A stretch of 64,000 nt of DNA from Streptomyces sp. f51 (GCF_037940415.1 NZ_CP149798.1:1116001-1180000), one strand, 5' to 3'. Numbered from the stretch's first letter, positions 38,128 to 48,551 are shown. The notes: a model not told the origin generated them from the letters alone. Made by a program: numbers and translations.

Positions 38128-38385
38128 GTGACCGCCGACCCCGAGCATCCCGCGGCACCGAAGGAGATCGCGGAGTTACGCCGGTCGCTCGAAGTGGGGT
38201 TCACCCGCATCGAGGGCGGACTGGCGCTGCTCACCCAGCGCGACGACCAGACGGCCAAGGACCTGGACGACCTCAGCACACGGATCGTCGCCCTCGAACA
38301 CACCCGCTGGCCCCTGCCCACCGTCGCCGTCGTCGCGGCCGTGGGCGCACTGGCCGTGGCGGTCTGGCAGGCCCTCGGCCACTAG
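38128..38385 (+). CDS. Small coiled-coil protein with a C-terminal membrane anchor
   Basis: 85 residues. Residues 12-58 are a likely coiled coil (EIAELRRSLEVGFTRIEGGL and DDQTAKDLDDLSTRIVALEH). Residues 61-82 form one membrane segment (PLPTVAVVAAVGALAVAVWQAL). The layout resembles holin-like or XhlA-like phage accessory proteins, but no other phage gene is near. The GTG at 38128 has AAAGGAG 9 bases upstream; an in-frame GTG at 38101 is possible. Confidence 0.7.
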   Translation: MTADPEHPAAPKEIAELRRSLEVGFTRIEGGLALLTQRDDQTAKDLDDLSTRIVALEHTRWPLPTVAVVAAVGALAVAVWQALGH

Positions 38386-38408
38386 GGCCGGGGACGCGGG
38401 GGGGCCGG

Positions 38409-38954
38409 TCAGGGCAACACGTCCTGCCCGAGCCTGAGATGGTGCAGCAGAAGCAGTGCGGCCGCCATGTTGGCGGCCGGGACCTCGCCACGGGCGACCA
38501 TGTCGGGAACGAGCTTCAGGGGTACCCATTCCCGGCGGTCGGACTCGAAGTCGTCCACGGGGTGTCCGATGTACGCGCCCTCGTCCGCCCAGTAGATGTG
38601 ATGGCGGGCGTCGGTGAGCCCGTTGGAGGGCTCGACACTCATCAGATGCCTGAGGGGTCCCGGCCGCCACCCGGTCTCCTCCTCCAGTTCGCGGGCCGCC
38701 GCCACGGCGATGTCCTCGCCGTCCTCCACGACGCCCGCCGGGAGCTCCCATCCCCAGCTGTCGGTGATGAATCGGTGCCGCCACAGGAGCAGCACCTCGT
38801 TGGCCTCGTTCACCACCGTGGCCACGGCGACGGGCCGCAGCCGTATCAGGAAGTGATCGAGATGCCGCCCGTCCGGCAGCTCCACGTCCGCGAGATTGAC
38901 GCTGAACCAGCGGTTTTCATACACAGTTTGTTCATTCTGTTTCGTCCACTGCAC
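38409..38954 (-). CDS. NUDIX hydrolase, ADP-ribose pyrophosphatase-like
   Basis: 181 residues. The NUDIX box is GVVEDGEDIAVAAARELEEETGW, complete with the REXXEE core. The strand WGWELPAG precedes it and GLTDARHHIYWADE follows, as in ADP-sugar pyrophosphatases. It probably cleaves a nucleoside diphosphate linked to a sugar or similar group. GTG start at 38954; GGAAGG lies about 10 bases upstream. It lies 187 bases downstream of the HTH/TPR regulator on the same strand. Confidence 0.88.
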   Translation of the reverse strand: MQWTKQNEQTVYENRWFSVNLADVELPDGRHLDHFLIRLRPVAVATVVNEANEVLLLWRHRFITDSWGWELPAGVVEDGEDIAVAAARELEEETGWRPGPLRHLMSVEPSNGLTDARHHIYWADEGAYIGHPVDDFESDRREWVPLKLVPDMVARGEVPAANMAAALLLLHHLRLGQDVLP

Positions 38955-39141
38955 GGTTCTGCCACCTTCCGCCGAGTGATGGCAATATCGCAGCAGCGGC
39001 CTTCCGGCAGCAGGGCTCACTGGGGTCGGGGCGCAGCACGGCGGCGGAGGACACGGCCGGGCGGAACGGCGCCCCGCGTCCGGGCACCGCTCGCGCCCGG
39101 CGCCCCGGCCGGGCGGGTGGGACGGATCGTCCGCGCGCTTC

Positions 39142-40482
39142 CTACAGCGGTACGCGCAGAGCGCCGTCGATGAGTTCGGCAGCCTCGGTCGTGCCCGCGC
39201 AGCCGCTGCGCACCAGGTGTTCGCGTACCGCGCGGAGTCTGTCGCGCAGCCGCTGGGACTCCATCCCCCGGGCCTGCTCCGCCATGCGCACGGCGGTCGC
39301 CACCGCCTTGTCGGCGTTGCCCTGGCGCAGTTCGATCTGGCTGAGCATGGCCAGCCGGTGCACGCGCCCCCGGTCGTGCGCCGGAGTGTCGACCGCGGCC
39401 GTGGCGTGCTCGGCCGCGGCCACCAGGTCACCGAGGCTGAGGAGCGCCTCCGCCACCTGCACGTTGACCAGTCCCGGCTGGACATAGCCGGTCTCGTCGG
39501 GTTCGTGACCGCGCCGGATGCGCTCGGCGGCCTGCTCGGCACGCCGTATGCAGGACAGCGCGCTGCTGCCGTCGCCGAGGTGCGCGTACGCCTTGGCCTG
39601 CATGGCGTACAGGTCCGAGGCGAGCGCGGGGGTGATCTGGCGTCCCGCCGCCCGGAGCGCGGCCTCGGCGAAGGCGACCGCCTGCCGGTACTCGCGCATG
39701 AACAGCGACTGGTTGACCAGCAGAGCTATGACGTACGCCCCAAGTCCCCTGTCGTTGCTGGCCTTCGCCAGGCGCAGTGCCTGGTGGAAGTAGCGCTGGG
39801 CAAGTCCGTGCGCGTCGGAGTCGTACGCGCAGATGCCCGCGACGGCCACCAGTCCGCCCGTCGCGCGGTGGAGTTGGCGCCCGGTGGCGTCGGTGTAGCT
39901 GCCGCGCAGCAGGGGCGCGGTCTCGGAGTTGAGGAAGCCGACGATCCGGGTGCGGGTCGCGATGCCCCCTGCCTTGCGGTACATCTGCTCGTAGTGGGCC
40001 CGGGCCGCGCGCAGCATCTCGATGTCGGCCATGCTGACCTGGTGCCGGCCTCCGCGGGAGACGTCCACGTCCTCGGGCGGGTTCTCCCACTCCCACACCG
40101 GCATCACGGCGGGGGTTCCGGTGACGGCCTGGGCGCCGAGGATGTGGGGGCGCTGCTGTTCGTCGGAACGCCACAGGGCGGTGGCTCGTTCGACGAAGCC
40201 GGACAGGGAGCCGGCGTGCGGGGTGGAGGGCTCGCCGGGGACGCCGAGGCCGATGTCGTCGAGGGTGACCGGCCGGTGCAGGCGTACCGCGAGCACCTCG
40301 CAGATCAGGTCGGGCACCTGGCCGCGCGGCCGCTGGCCCTTCAACCAGCGTGCCACGGCCGTGTGTTCGTAGCGCAGGGCGAGGCCGCGGGCCCGGCCCG
40401 CCTGGTTGACGTGGGCGGCGAGTCCCGCGTGCGAGATGCCCGCCTCGTCGAGGATCGCGTCGAGCAGGGTGTTGGGCTGCAT
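39142..40482 (-). CDS. HTH/TPR regulator of the NsdA type
   Basis: 446 residues. The N-terminal 85 residues form a helix-turn-helix (LDEAGISHAGLAAHVNQAGRARG, then TAVARWLKGQRPRG), as in the Streptomyces NsdA/NsdB-like proteins. The rest is helical TPR-like repeats (for example AYAHLGDGSSALSCIRRAEQAAERI and LSLGDLVAAAEHATAAVD). Proteins of this build repress antibiotic synthesis and sporulation; which process this one controls is not visible. ATG at 40482, with a G-rich stretch as ribosome site. The frame extends to 40833 but that part looks non-coding. Confidence 0.82.
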   Translation of the reverse strand: MQPNTLLDAILDEAGISHAGLAAHVNQAGRARGLALRYEHTAVARWLKGQRPRGQVPDLICEVLAVRLHRPVTLDDIGLGVPGEPSTPHAGSLSGFVERATALWRSDEQQRPHILGAQAVTGTPAVMPVWEWENPPEDVDVSRGGRHQVSMADIEMLRAARAHYEQMYRKAGGIATRTRIVGFLNSETAPLLRGSYTDATGRQLHRATGGLVAVAGICAYDSDAHGLAQRYFHQALRLAKASNDRGLGAYVIALLVNQSLFMREYRQAVAFAEAALRAAGRQITPALASDLYAMQAKAYAHLGDGSSALSCIRRAEQAAERIRRGHEPDETGYVQPGLVNVQVAEALLSLGDLVAAAEHATAAVDTPAHDRGRVHRLAMLSQIELRQGNADKAVATAVRMAEQARGMESQRLRDRLRAVREHLVRSGCAGTTEAAELIDGALRVPL

Positions 40483-40854
40483 GGGAGGCCCCCCGGGTGG
40501 CTCGTTGCCGACGGCGCCGGTCGTGCGGGCCACGCCCGACCGCACCAGAGAGAGTAGTGCGTCCCCTTTCACACGGGGTGTGATGGGAATGCCCGTATCC
40601 GCGCTGTACGCGCGCTGTCGCGGAGAGTTCCGTACCGGTTGACTGAAATGCCTCGCAAGAGGCCGGCCGGGCCGCCGGCTCCCCCTCGTACAGTGCGGCG
40701 GCCCGCTCCGCGCCGTCCGCCCGGCCGCCTGTCCGACACTCCGTGGCCGGGCGGACGGCAGAGCCGGTCCGGCCGGGGGCGACCGCGGGACTCCGGTCGT
40801 CCGGGCGCGGGTCCCGTGGCCGGTCGCCCCCACCGGAACGGGACCGCGTACCGC
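40483..40854. other. Intergenic region upstream of the HTH/TPR regulator
   Basis: About 370 bases without a supported gene between the regulator start and the 3' end of the phosphatase gene. The only clear pattern is the dyad TCACAC-GGG-GTGTGA at 40569-40583, some 90 bases before the regulator, a possible operator. Confidence 0.45.
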
Positions 40855-42096
40855 TCACCGGGGCACGTGCTGGGTCAACCGGTCCTGCCTCAGCGCGAGG
40901 GGCCGGCGGTCGTTGTGCAGCACCAGGAGGGCCACGTCGTCGTCGGGCCGCCCGCCGGTGTGGCGCAGCAGACCGGCGAACACCGCGCGCAGGACGGCCT
41001 GCGGTACGACGGGTCCGTCCCGGACGGCCGCGGCGAGCGCCGGGAGCAGGGGGAAGAACCGCCCGCGCGCGTCCCGCGCGTCCTCGGCGCCGTCGGTGTG
41101 CAGGAACAGCCCTTCGCCCGGCCCGAGCCGCCCGCAGGGCTCGGCCGTCAGGCAGGCCGGCAGCGGGAAGGGACCGAGCGGCGGCAGCGGTTCGGAGCGC
41201 ACGAGGGGCCTGACGCGGCCTCCGGCGAGCAGATACGGCCACGGGTGGCCGCAGTTGAGGGCGTGCACCTCTCCGTCCCTGCGGATCTCCAGCAGCAGGA
41301 CGGTGACGAACTCCTCGGCCGTGTGGCTGTCGGGGTCGGGTCCGGCGGAGGAATGCCCGGCCCGGTCGCGCAGATGCCGGGCCAGCGCCCTTTCGAGCCG
41401 TCTGAGGACGCCGCCGAGTTCGGGTTCGTCGTGCGCGGCCTCGCGGAAGCTGCCGAGGACGGCGGCGACGGTCCCGATGGCACCCAGGCCGTGCCCCCGG
41501 ACGTCCCCCATCACGACCCGCACGCCGTGTTCGGTGGCGATCGCCTCGTACAGATCGCCGCCGATGCTCGCGCCGTGGTCCGCGGAGAGCTGGGCCGCGG
41601 CGATGTCCAGCCCGTCGATGCGCGGGGGCAGCGGGCGCAGCAGGACGCTCTGCGCGGCGCCCGCGACCCTGCGGATCTGCCGCAGTTCGCGCAGCAGGGC
41701 TCTTCTGACGTGGAGTATCAGACCGGCGCCGACCGCGAAGAACACGGCGCTGGTGACGATGCCGGCGCCGAGCCCGTGCTGCTGCGCGAGCGGGCAGGCC
41801 ATCTTGTACGAGATCGCCAGCGCGCCCCAGACTGCGGGCAGCCCGAGGTTCAGCGCCCGGCGCAGCGGTGGCCGGCCGGTGGTGCGCGGGACCCGGTGAC
41901 CGAGGCCCCGGCGGGTGCGGCGGCCGCGGTCCTCACGGGTGCCCCCGGTGCGGGGTCGGCGGCCGCGCAGGGCCCGGTCGAATCCGGCCCTCAGCCGGTC
42001 GCTCCGGCGGCGCGGCCCGAGGACCGCTCTGGCCGGGTTCCGCGAATGCGTCTGGAGCGTCGCCCTGCGGGGAGCCCCAGCCTTGATTCGGATCAT
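40855..42096 (-). CDS. Membrane PP2C-type (SpoIIE) serine phosphatase
   Basis: 413 residues. A basic N-terminal region of about 85 residues precedes two hydrophobic segments (about 88-105 and 115-135). The SpoIIE/RsbU domain follows: GLDIAAAQLSADHGASIGGDLYEAI, VVMGDVRGHGLGAIG, LNCGHPWPYLL, LFLHTDGAEDARD and the final GRPDDDVALLVL; the metal-binding Asp residues are present. It probably dephosphorylates an anti-sigma-factor antagonist in a partner-switching pathway whose partners are not nearby. The ATG at 42096 follows a G-rich ribosome site; the longer frame to 42237 is less likely. Confidence 0.87.
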   Translation of the reverse strand: MIRIKAGAPRRATLQTHSRNPARAVLGPRRRSDRLRAGFDRALRGRRPRTGGTREDRGRRTRRGLGHRVPRTTGRPPLRRALNLGLPAVWGALAISYKMACPLAQQHGLGAGIVTSAVFFAVGAGLILHVRRALLRELRQIRRVAGAAQSVLLRPLPPRIDGLDIAAAQLSADHGASIGGDLYEAIATEHGVRVVMGDVRGHGLGAIGTVAAVLGSFREAAHDEPELGGVLRRLERALARHLRDRAGHSSAGPDPDSHTAEEFVTVLLLEIRRDGEVHALNCGHPWPYLLAGGRVRPLVRSEPLPPLGPFPLPACLTAEPCGRLGPGEGLFLHTDGAEDARDARGRFFPLLPALAAAVRDGPVVPQAVLRAVFAGLLRHTGGRPDDDVALLVLHNDRRPLALRQDRLTQHVPR

Positions 42097-42330
42097 GCCG
42101 ATTGGCCCCCCAATAGGCACTGACGGCGCAGACGGCCTCGGAGAGACCGTTCCGAATTCTGTCGACCCCCGGCCCGGGTCCGCGGGGTCACCCGGACATG
42201 TCACCCGAATGAGTGAGGTGTCTTCGAACGACCGCATTTATGCAGGCCGGAGCCGGAAAACGCCCGAACCGGGCAGCCCGGGACCGACGGAGACCGTCGG
42301 CGAGGGGGCGTTCGGGGGTGGAACGGAAAC

Positions 42331-42364
42331 GGGGAACCGTACGCCCGGCGGCGTACGGTTCCCC
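42331..42364 (-). terminator. Terminator of the pheST operon
   Basis: A perfect 14-bp stem (42331-42344 with 42351-42364) and a 6-base loop, 17 bases after the pheT stop. Confidence 0.88.
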
Positions 42365-42381
42365 GGGGAAGCCGGTGGAGC

Positions 42382-44886
42382 CTAGGCTCCGCGCAGCACC
42401 GCTCCCGTGCGCTCGGCGGCGAGCGCCACCGCCGCGTCACGGGCCGCGGAGGCCTCGTCGACGGTCAGCGTGCGGTCGGCGGCACGGAACCGCAGCGCGT
42501 AGGCGAGGGACTTCTTGTCCGCGCCGAGCTGCTCGCTCTCGTACTCGTCGAACAGCCGGATGGACTCCAGGAGTTCACCCGCGCCCTCGTGCAGAGCCGC
42601 CTCGACGTCCGTGTGCGGGACGCCCTTGTCGACGACCAGCGCGACGTCCTGGGTGGCGACCGGGAAGGTCGAGATCCTCGGGCCCTTGGGGTGGCCCGAG
42701 CTCGCCAGCTCCAGCGCGTCCAGGTCCAGCTCCATCGCGCAGGTGCGCGCGGGCAGGCCCAGCGTCTTCAGGACACCGGGGTGCAGCTCACCCGCGTACC
42801 CGATGACCTGCTCGGTGCCGTCCACGACGACCGCGAGCTCGGCGCAGCGGCCCGGGTGCCACGGACCGTACTGGCCGGAGCGGACGAGGAGTTCGGTCCC
42901 CGCCTCGCGGGCCAGGATCCGCGCGGCCTCGATCGCGTCGGCCCAGTCGGCCGGGCGGCCCTTGCCCCACCAGCCGGCCTGCTCGCGGGCGCCCGCGAGG
43001 ACGACGGCGGCGTGCCGGGGCTGGACGGGAAGCGCGGCGGCCAGGGTCGCGATCTCCTCGTCGGTGGGACGGCGGTCCACGGGCAGCCGCCCGGCGACAC
43101 GCAGTTCCTCCTGCGGGTGGAAGACCAGACCGGTCTCGAAGAGCGCCAGGTCGTGGCTGCCGCGGCCGTCGTTGCGCCGCAGGGCCTGGAGCAGGCCCGG
43201 CAGCAGCGTCGTACGGAGCGCGGGCTCCTCGTCGGAGAGCGGGTTGACCAGCTTGACGACCCTGCGCTTCGGGTCGTCGTCGGCGAGGCCGAACTGGTCG
43301 AAGACGTGCTCCCCGATGAACGGGTAGTTGGGCGCCTCGACGTAACCGGCGCCGGCCAGCGCGCGGCCGACCCGGCGGTGCAGCCGCTGCCGGTCGGTCA
43401 GGCCGAGGCCCGCCGGCGGCTTGGGCAGCGTGGAGGGCAGGTTCTCGTAGCCCTCAAGGCGGATGACCTCCTCCGCCAAGTCGTTCGGGTCGGTCAGGTC
43501 GGGCCGCCAGGACGGCACGGTGACGATCAGTTCGTCCTGGCCGTAGACGTCGCAGCCGACCTGCTGGAGGCGCCGGACGACGGTCTCGCGGCCGTAGTCG
43601 ACACCGGCCACCTTGTCCGGGTGGTTCGCCGGGATGGTGATGGTGTGCGGCGCGGACGGCGCGATGACCTCGGTGACCCCGGCGTCGGCGGTGCCGCCCG
43701 CGAGGAGCACGAGGAGGTCGACGGTCCGCTGGGCCGCGGCCGAGGTGGCCGCCGGGTCGGCGCCGCGCTCGAAGCGCTTGGACGCCTCGGAGGACAGCTT
43801 GTGCCGGCGGGCGGTGCGCGCGATGGAGATCGGGTCGAAGTGCGCGGCCTCGATGACGACCTCGGTGGTGGTGCCCTCGGTGTCGTCGATCTCGGTGTGG
43901 GCGCCGCCCATGACGCCCGCGAGGCCGATGGGGCCGCGGTCGTCCGTGATCACCAGGTCGCCGGCGTCGAGCGTGCGCTTGACGCCGTCGAGGGTGGTGA
44001 GCTTCTCGCCCTGCTCGGCCCGGCGCACGCCGATGGTGCCCTCGACCCGGCTGCGGTCGTAGGCGTGCAGCGGCTGGCCGAGCTCCAGCATCACGTAGTT
44101 CGTGATGTCGACGGCGAGCGAGACCGGACGCATGCCGGCCTTCTGGAGCCGGCGGCGCAGCCAGATCGGGGACTGGGCGTCGGGGTCGAGGCCGGTCACC
44201 GTGCGCGCGGTGAAGCGGTCGCAGCCCATCGGGTCGCTGATCCGCACCGGGTGCCCGAACGCGTTCGGGGCCGGTACGTCGAGCAGCGCGGGGTCGCGCA
44301 GCGGCAGGCCGTAGGCGATGGCGGCCTCGCGGGCCACACCGCGCATCGACAGCGCGTACCCGCGGTCGGGCGTGACGGCGATGTCGAGGACCTCGTCGAC
44401 GAGCTGGAGCAGCTCGATCGCGTCGGTGCCCGGCTCCATCTCCGGCGGCAGCACGATGATGCCGCCGCTGCCGTCGTCGCCCATGCCCAGCTCGTCGCCG
44501 GAGCAGATCATGCCGTGCGAGGTCTTGCCGTACGTCTTGCGCGCGGCGATCGCGAAGTCGCCGGGCAGGACGGCGCCGGGCAGGACCACGACGACCTTGT
44601 CGCCGACGGCGAAGTTGCGGGCGCCGCAGACGATCTCCTGGGGCTCACCGGTGCCGTTGGCGGTGCCGACGTCGACGGTGCAGAAGCGGATGGGCTTCTT
44701 GAACTCCGTCAGTTCCTCGATGGTGAGCACCTGGCCGACGACCAGGGGGCCCTTGAGGTCGGCGCCGAGCTGCTCGACGGTCTCGACCTCGAGGCCTGCC
44801 GAAATGAGCTTGGCCTGGACGTCGCGGCCGGTCTCCGTCGCCGGCAGGTCGACGTACTCCCGCAGCCAAGAAAGCGGGACCCGCAT
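42382..44886 (-). CDS. pheT: Phenylalanyl-tRNA synthetase beta subunit
   Basis: 834 residues, normal bacterial length. The N-terminal [15 protein letters not shown], the EMAP-like tRNA-binding domain ([28 protein letters not shown]), the B3/B4 editing domain, B5, and the C-terminal anticodon-binding fold ending with [23 protein letters not shown] are all present. It pairs with PheS to charge tRNA-Phe. Its ATG shares one base with the pheS stop (TGATG), so the subunits are coupled in translation. Confidence 0.97.
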   Translation of the reverse strand: MRVPLSWLREYVDLPATETGRDVQAKLISAGLEVETVEQLGADLKGPLVVGQVLTIEELTEFKKPIRFCTVDVGTANGTGEPQEIVCGARNFAVGDKVVVVLPGAVLPGDFAIAARKTYGKTSHGMICSGDELGMGDDGSGGIIVLPPEMEPGTDAIELLQLVDEVLDIAVTPDRGYALSMRGVAREAAIAYGLPLRDPALLDVPAPNAFGHPVRISDPMGCDRFTARTVTGLDPDAQSPIWLRRRLQKAGMRPVSLAVDITNYVMLELGQPLHAYDRSRVEGTIGVRRAEQGEKLTTLDGVKRTLDAGDLVITDDRGPIGLAGVMGGAHTEIDDTEGTTTEVVIEAAHFDPISIARTARRHKLSSEASKRFERGADPAATSAAAQRTVDLLVLLAGGTADAGVTEVIAPSAPHTITIPANHPDKVAGVDYGRETVVRRLQQVGCDVYGQDELIVTVPSWRPDLTDPNDLAEEVIRLEGYENLPSTLPKPPAGLGLTDRQRLHRRVGRALAGAGYVEAPNYPFIGEHVFDQFGLADDDPKRRVVKLVNPLSDEEPALRTTLLPGLLQALRRNDGRGSHDLALFETGLVFHPQEELRVAGRLPVDRRPTDEEIATLAAALPVQPRHAAVVLAGAREQAGWWGKGRPADWADAIEAARILAREAGTELLVRSGQYGPWHPGRCAELAVVVDGTEQVIGYAGELHPGVLKTLGLPARTCAMELDLDALELASSGHPKGPRISTFPVATQDVALVVDKGVPHTDVEAALHEGAGELLESIRLFDEYESEQLGADKKSLAYALRFRAADRTLTVDEASAARDAAVALAAERTGAVLRGA

Positions 44887-46013
44887 CAGATCTCCATCCC
44901 GAACGGCCGGGTGAACCGGACGTCACCCTCGACCATGTCTCGCATGTCTTCAACGCTGTGACGGAACATCAGCATCCGCTCGATGCCGAACCCGAAGGCG
45001 AATCCGCTGTACTTCTCCGGGTCGACGCCACAGGCGACGAGCACCCGCGGGTTGACCATGCCGCAGCCGCCGAGCTCGATCCAGCCCTCGGAGGAGCAGG
45101 TACGGCAGGGGCGGTCGGGGTTGCCGACGGATTCGCCCTTGCAGACGTAGCAGAGCATGTCCATCTCGGCGGACGGCTCGGTGAAGGGGAAGTAGTTCGG
45201 GCGCAGCCGGGTCTTCATGTCCGAGCCGAAGAGCGACTGGACCATGTGGTCGAGGGTGCCCTTGAGGTCGGCCATGGTCAGGCCCTCGTCGACGGCCAGC
45301 AGCTCGATCTGGTGGAAGACCGGGGTGTGCGTGGCGTCGAGCTCGTCCGTGCGGTAGACGCGGCCGGGGCACACGACGTAGACGGGCGGCTCCCGGTCGA
45401 GCAGGGCGCGGGCCTGCACCGGCGAGGTGTGGGTGCGCAGCACGACACCGGACTCGTCGCCGTGGGTGCCCTCGGGCCCCTGGACGAAGAAGGTGTCCTG
45501 CATCTGCCGGGCCGGGTGGTCGGGCGTGAAGTTGAGGGCGTCGAAGTTGAACCACTCCGCCTCGACCTCGGGGCCCTCGGCGACCTCGTATCCCATGGAC
45601 ACGAAGACGTCCGCGACCCGCTCCATCATGGTGGTCAGCGGGTGCCGTGCGCCTGCCGGTACGCGGTCGTACGGCAGGGTGACGTCGACCGCCTCCTCGA
45701 CCAGTACGCGGGCGTCCCGCTCGGCCTCCAGCTCGCCCTGGCGGGCGGCGAGGGCCTTGTTCACGGCGCCCCGGGCCTGGCCGACGAGCTTGCCGGCCGC
45801 CGCCTTGGCCTGCGGGGGCAGTGCGCCGATCTCGCGGTTGGCGAGGGCCAGCGGGGAGGTGCCGCCGGTGTGGGCGACCTTGGCCTCCTGGAGCGCGTCG
45901 AGGTCGCCGGCGGCGGCGAAGGCGGCGAGCGCCTCGTCCCGCATGCGCTCGATCTCTTCCGGTTTCAAGGCCTCGACCTCTACAGGGTCGTACGACTTAT
46001 TAGGTGCCGACAT
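44886..46013 (-). CDS. pheS: Phenylalanyl-tRNA synthetase alpha subunit
   Basis: 375 residues. An N-terminal coiled-coil region binds tRNA. The class II catalytic core shows motif 2 ([44 protein letters not shown]), [17 protein letters not shown] and motif 3 [13 protein letters not shown]. It forms the alpha2beta2 enzyme with PheT. I searched the 180-base upstream region for a T-box or a Phe-rich leader peptide and found neither. Confidence 0.97.
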   Translation of the reverse strand: MSAPNKSYDPVEVEALKPEEIERMRDEALAAFAAAGDLDALQEAKVAHTGGTSPLALANREIGALPPQAKAAAGKLVGQARGAVNKALAARQGELEAERDARVLVEEAVDVTLPYDRVPAGARHPLTTMMERVADVFVSMGYEVAEGPEVEAEWFNFDALNFTPDHPARQMQDTFFVQGPEGTHGDESGVVLRTHTSPVQARALLDREPPVYVVCPGRVYRTDELDATHTPVFHQIELLAVDEGLTMADLKGTLDHMVQSLFGSDMKTRLRPNYFPFTEPSAEMDMLCYVCKGESVGNPDRPCRTCSSEGWIELGGCGMVNPRVLVACGVDPEKYSGFAFGFGIERMLMFRHSVEDMRDMVEGDVRFTRPFGMEI

Positions 46014-46195
46014 CTCTTCCCGTGCTTCCGGTTGGCTGGCTGAGGGTCCCCGTCATCGACTCGGAGACGAATCGTCCGCAGATGCGTGGACGCAAAGGTG
46101 CCAAAGGCCGAGTCTATCGGGGGTGGGGGCCCGACCAGGACGGGGCGTCCCGGCGGTGGTCCCGTGCGCGTGAGCCCGTGGGGGCCGCGGAGGCG

Positions 46196-47371
46196 TCAGA
46201 GGAGGTACGCCGGGGTGCCCACGGGCAGCGTAAATCGGAACTCCGCTCCCCCGCCGGGGGCGCGGCCGACCGTGATGGTGCCGCCGTGGGCTTCGACGAT
46301 GCCCTTGACGATGTAGAGCCCGAGGCCGGTGCCGCCGCGCTTGCTGCCCCGCCAGAAGCGGGTGAAGACGCGGTTCATGGACTCCTCCGGGATTCCGGTG
46401 CCCTCGTCGCTCACGGTGACCGACGTGACGGCGTTCGCCGTGCCCTCCTCGTCCTGCCGCTCGCGCGGGGACGTGGAGGGTGCCACGTCGATGGTGACGG
46501 TTCCCTCGCCGTGGCGCACCGCATTTTCGATCAGGTTGCTGAGCACCTGGTCGACCTTGTCGGGGTCGGCCCAGAGGGCGGGCAGGGGCTGCTCGATGCG
46601 CAGCAGGAAGCGGTCGGCGGGCTGGCCGGAGGCGACGTAGGCCTGGATGTGCCGGCCGACGGCCGCTCCCATGTCGACGGGCTGGCGGCGCACCTCGAGA
46701 CGCCCGGAGTCGATGCGGGAGATGTCGAGGAGTTCGGCGATGAGCCGGGTGACGCGGTTCGCGTCGGCGTCGACGGTCTCCAGCATCAGTTTCTTCTGGT
46801 CGTCGGTGAAGCGTTCCCACTTGGCGAGCAGGGTCGCGGTGAAGCCCTTGACCGAGGTGAGCGGGGAGCGCAGTTCGTGGGCGACCGTGGCGATCAGCTC
46901 GGCGTGGCTGCGCTCGGTGCGGCGGCGGGCCTCGGTGTCGCGCAGACAGACGACGACCCGGCGGACCGGTCCGGTGGGGTGGGTGCGCACGTACCGCGCG
47001 GAGACGAGGATCTCCCGGCCGCCGGGGAGGAGCAGGTTCCGTTCGGGCTGGCCGTTGCGGATGGCGAGACCGCCGTACGGATCGGTCAGCTGCCACCAGC
47101 GGCGGCCTTCGAGGTCCTCCAGCGGGAGCGCGGCTTCGAGGCGGCGCCCGAGTGCCTCGGCTGCGGGGACCGCGGTGATCCGGGCGGCGGCCGCGTTGAA
47201 GCAGACCACCCGGCCGTGTTCGTCGGCGACGACGATCCCGTCGGGCAGGTCGTCGGGGTCTATCCCGAGTCCGGAGCCGGCCGCGGCGGTGTCATCGTGC
47301 CGGGACGCGGCCGTGCCGCGCGCGTCCCGCGCTCGTAGCGCGCTGTGGGCACCGCCCGTGCCGACACTCAT
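46196..47371 (-). CDS. Soluble PAS-domain sensor histidine kinase
   Basis: 391 residues without membrane segments. A PAS domain (about 37-150: LPDGIVVADEHGRVVCFNAAAARITAV) is followed by HisKA with TVAHELRSPLTSVKGF (phospho-His) and HATPase with NLIENAVRHG, DEGTGIPEE and GGTGLGLYIVKGIVEAHGG. It would sense an internal signal. No response regulator gene is adjacent, so it is an orphan here. It lies between the rRNA methyltransferase and pheS genes; in other Streptomyces the same order is found. Confidence 0.9.
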   Translation of the reverse strand: MSVGTGGAHSALRARDARGTAASRHDDTAAAGSGLGIDPDDLPDGIVVADEHGRVVCFNAAAARITAVPAAEALGRRLEAALPLEDLEGRRWWQLTDPYGGLAIRNGQPERNLLLPGGREILVSARYVRTHPTGPVRRVVVCLRDTEARRRTERSHAELIATVAHELRSPLTSVKGFTATLLAKWERFTDDQKKLMLETVDADANRVTRLIAELLDISRIDSGRLEVRRQPVDMGAAVGRHIQAYVASGQPADRFLLRIEQPLPALWADPDKVDQVLSNLIENAVRHGEGTVTIDVAPSTSPRERQDEEGTANAVTSVTVSDEGTGIPEESMNRVFTRFWRGSKRGGTGLGLYIVKGIVEAHGGTITVGRAPGGGAEFRFTLPVGTPAYLL

Positions 47372-47424
47372 CCCCGTACCCCACCTCTCGTCTGGCGCAG
47401 AGGGCCCCCGGGCCCGTCACCCTA

Positions 47425-48285
47425 CTAGCTGCCGGTGACGGAGCGGCACCCTGTGGAGGCGCGCTGTGCACGGGCCGACGCGTAGAGACATACGGCCGCG
47501 GCCGTGGCCAGGTTCAGGCTCTCGGCCTTTCCGTGGATCGGAACGCGCACGACGGCGTCGGCCAGCGCGCGGGTCTCCTCCGGGAGCCCCCATGCCTCGT
47601 TGCCGAAGACCCAGGCGGTGGGGCCGCCCATGGTGCCCTTGTCGAGCTCGTCGTCGAGATCGTCCTCGCCCGCTCCGTCGGCGGCGAGGATGCGCACGCC
47701 GGCGGCCTTGAGTCCGGCCACGGCCTGTTCGACGGGGACGCCGACGGCGACGGGCAGGTGGAACAGGGATCCGACGGAGGCGCGTACGGCCTTGGGGTTG
47801 TACAGGTCCACGGAGGCGTCGGTGAGGACGACGGCGTCGGCGCCGGCGGCGTCCGCGCAGCGCAGCACGGTCCCGGCGTTCCCGGGGTCGCGGACGTGCG
47901 CGAGGACGGCGACGAGCCGGGGCGCGGCCTTGAGGACGTCCTCGAAGGGGGTGTCGAGGAAGCGGCAGACACCGACGAGTCCCTGCGGGGTGACGGTGGT
48001 CGAGATGTCGGCGATCACCTCTTCGTCGGCGAGGTGCACCCGGGCGCCGGCGCGGCGGGCGCCGTCGATGATGTCGGCGTAGCGCTCGGCGGCCTCGACG
48101 GTGGCGAACAGCTCGACGAGGGTGGCGGTGCCGTCGGCGCGGTGGGCGGCGGCCTCCCGTACGGCCTGCGGCCCCTCGGCGAGGAACAGCCGCTCCTTGC
48201 CCCGGAAGTTCCGCCGGGCCAGCCGCCGCGCGGCCAGGACACGGGGGGAACGGGGCGAGATCAGCTCGGGGCTGGCGGAGGCCAT
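47425..48285 (-). CDS. SpoU/TrmH-family RNA methyltransferase (RlmB-like)
   Basis: 286 residues. An N-terminal substrate-binding domain (ARRLARRNFRGKERLFLAEGPQAVREA) precedes the SPOUT methyltransferase core with motif 1 AHVRDPGNAGTVLRCADAAG, motif 2 AWVFGNEAWGL and motif 3 VRVPIHGKAESLNLATAAAVCLY. It probably 2'-O-methylates a ribosomal RNA base; the exact target is not fixed. The ATG at 48285 or the GTG at 48297 could be the start. It follows rplT, consistent with a ribosome-biogenesis cluster. Confidence 0.92.
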   Translation of the reverse strand: MASASPELISPRSPRVLAARRLARRNFRGKERLFLAEGPQAVREAAAHRADGTATLVELFATVEAAERYADIIDGARRAGARVHLADEEVIADISTTVTPQGLVGVCRFLDTPFEDVLKAAPRLVAVLAHVRDPGNAGTVLRCADAAGADAVVLTDASVDLYNPKAVRASVGSLFHLPVAVGVPVEQAVAGLKAAGVRILAADGAGEDDLDDELDKGTMGGPTAWVFGNEAWGLPEETRALADAVVRVPIHGKAESLNLATAAAVCLYASARAQRASTGCRSVTGS

Positions 48286-48384
48286 GTTCTGGTTCACCTT
48301 CGATATCTGCGCGGATCACATGATGACGGGGCGACTCCGACCCCCCGGGGGCGCGGGGCTCTGTCGATCTGCGGCTCCGCCGCG

Positions 48385-48428
48385 ATGGGGGTCCCCCCTG
48401 TTCGAGCGGAGCCGAGAACTCGGGGGAG
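48385..48428. repeat. Streptomyces-type intergenic inverted repeat
   Basis: An imperfect hairpin from GGGGTCCCCCC to GGGGGA with the central GAGCGGAGCCGAGAAC. I recall closely related sequences as a very common intergenic element of Streptomyces chromosomes. It lies between the methyltransferase start and the rplT terminator. Confidence 0.55.
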
Positions 48429-48491
48429 CGATCAGCCCCCACTGGCCGGCACCGGCACCCGGGCACACAGCCGCGGCGGGCGTCAGCAGCA

Positions 48492-48522
48492 AAGGACCCG
48501 CAGGCATGACCTGCGGGTCCTT
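48492..48522 (-). terminator. Terminator after rplT
   Basis: A perfect 13-bp stem (48492-48504 with 48510-48522) around CATGA, 30 bases after the rplT stop. Confidence 0.88.
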
Positions 48523-48551
48523 CAGTCACGTCGGCTGATGCCGGCGCAGCG

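Noticed and set aside
39142-39542. Fusion of the NUDIX frame with an upstream segment (frame open to 39542)
   Set aside because: The upstream part lies antiphase within the HTH/TPR regulator gene; NUDIX homology begins at the GTG at 38954.
46014-46195. T-box or Phe leader peptide upstream of pheS
   Set aside because: No T-box sequence and no run of Phe codons is visible in the 180-base gap.
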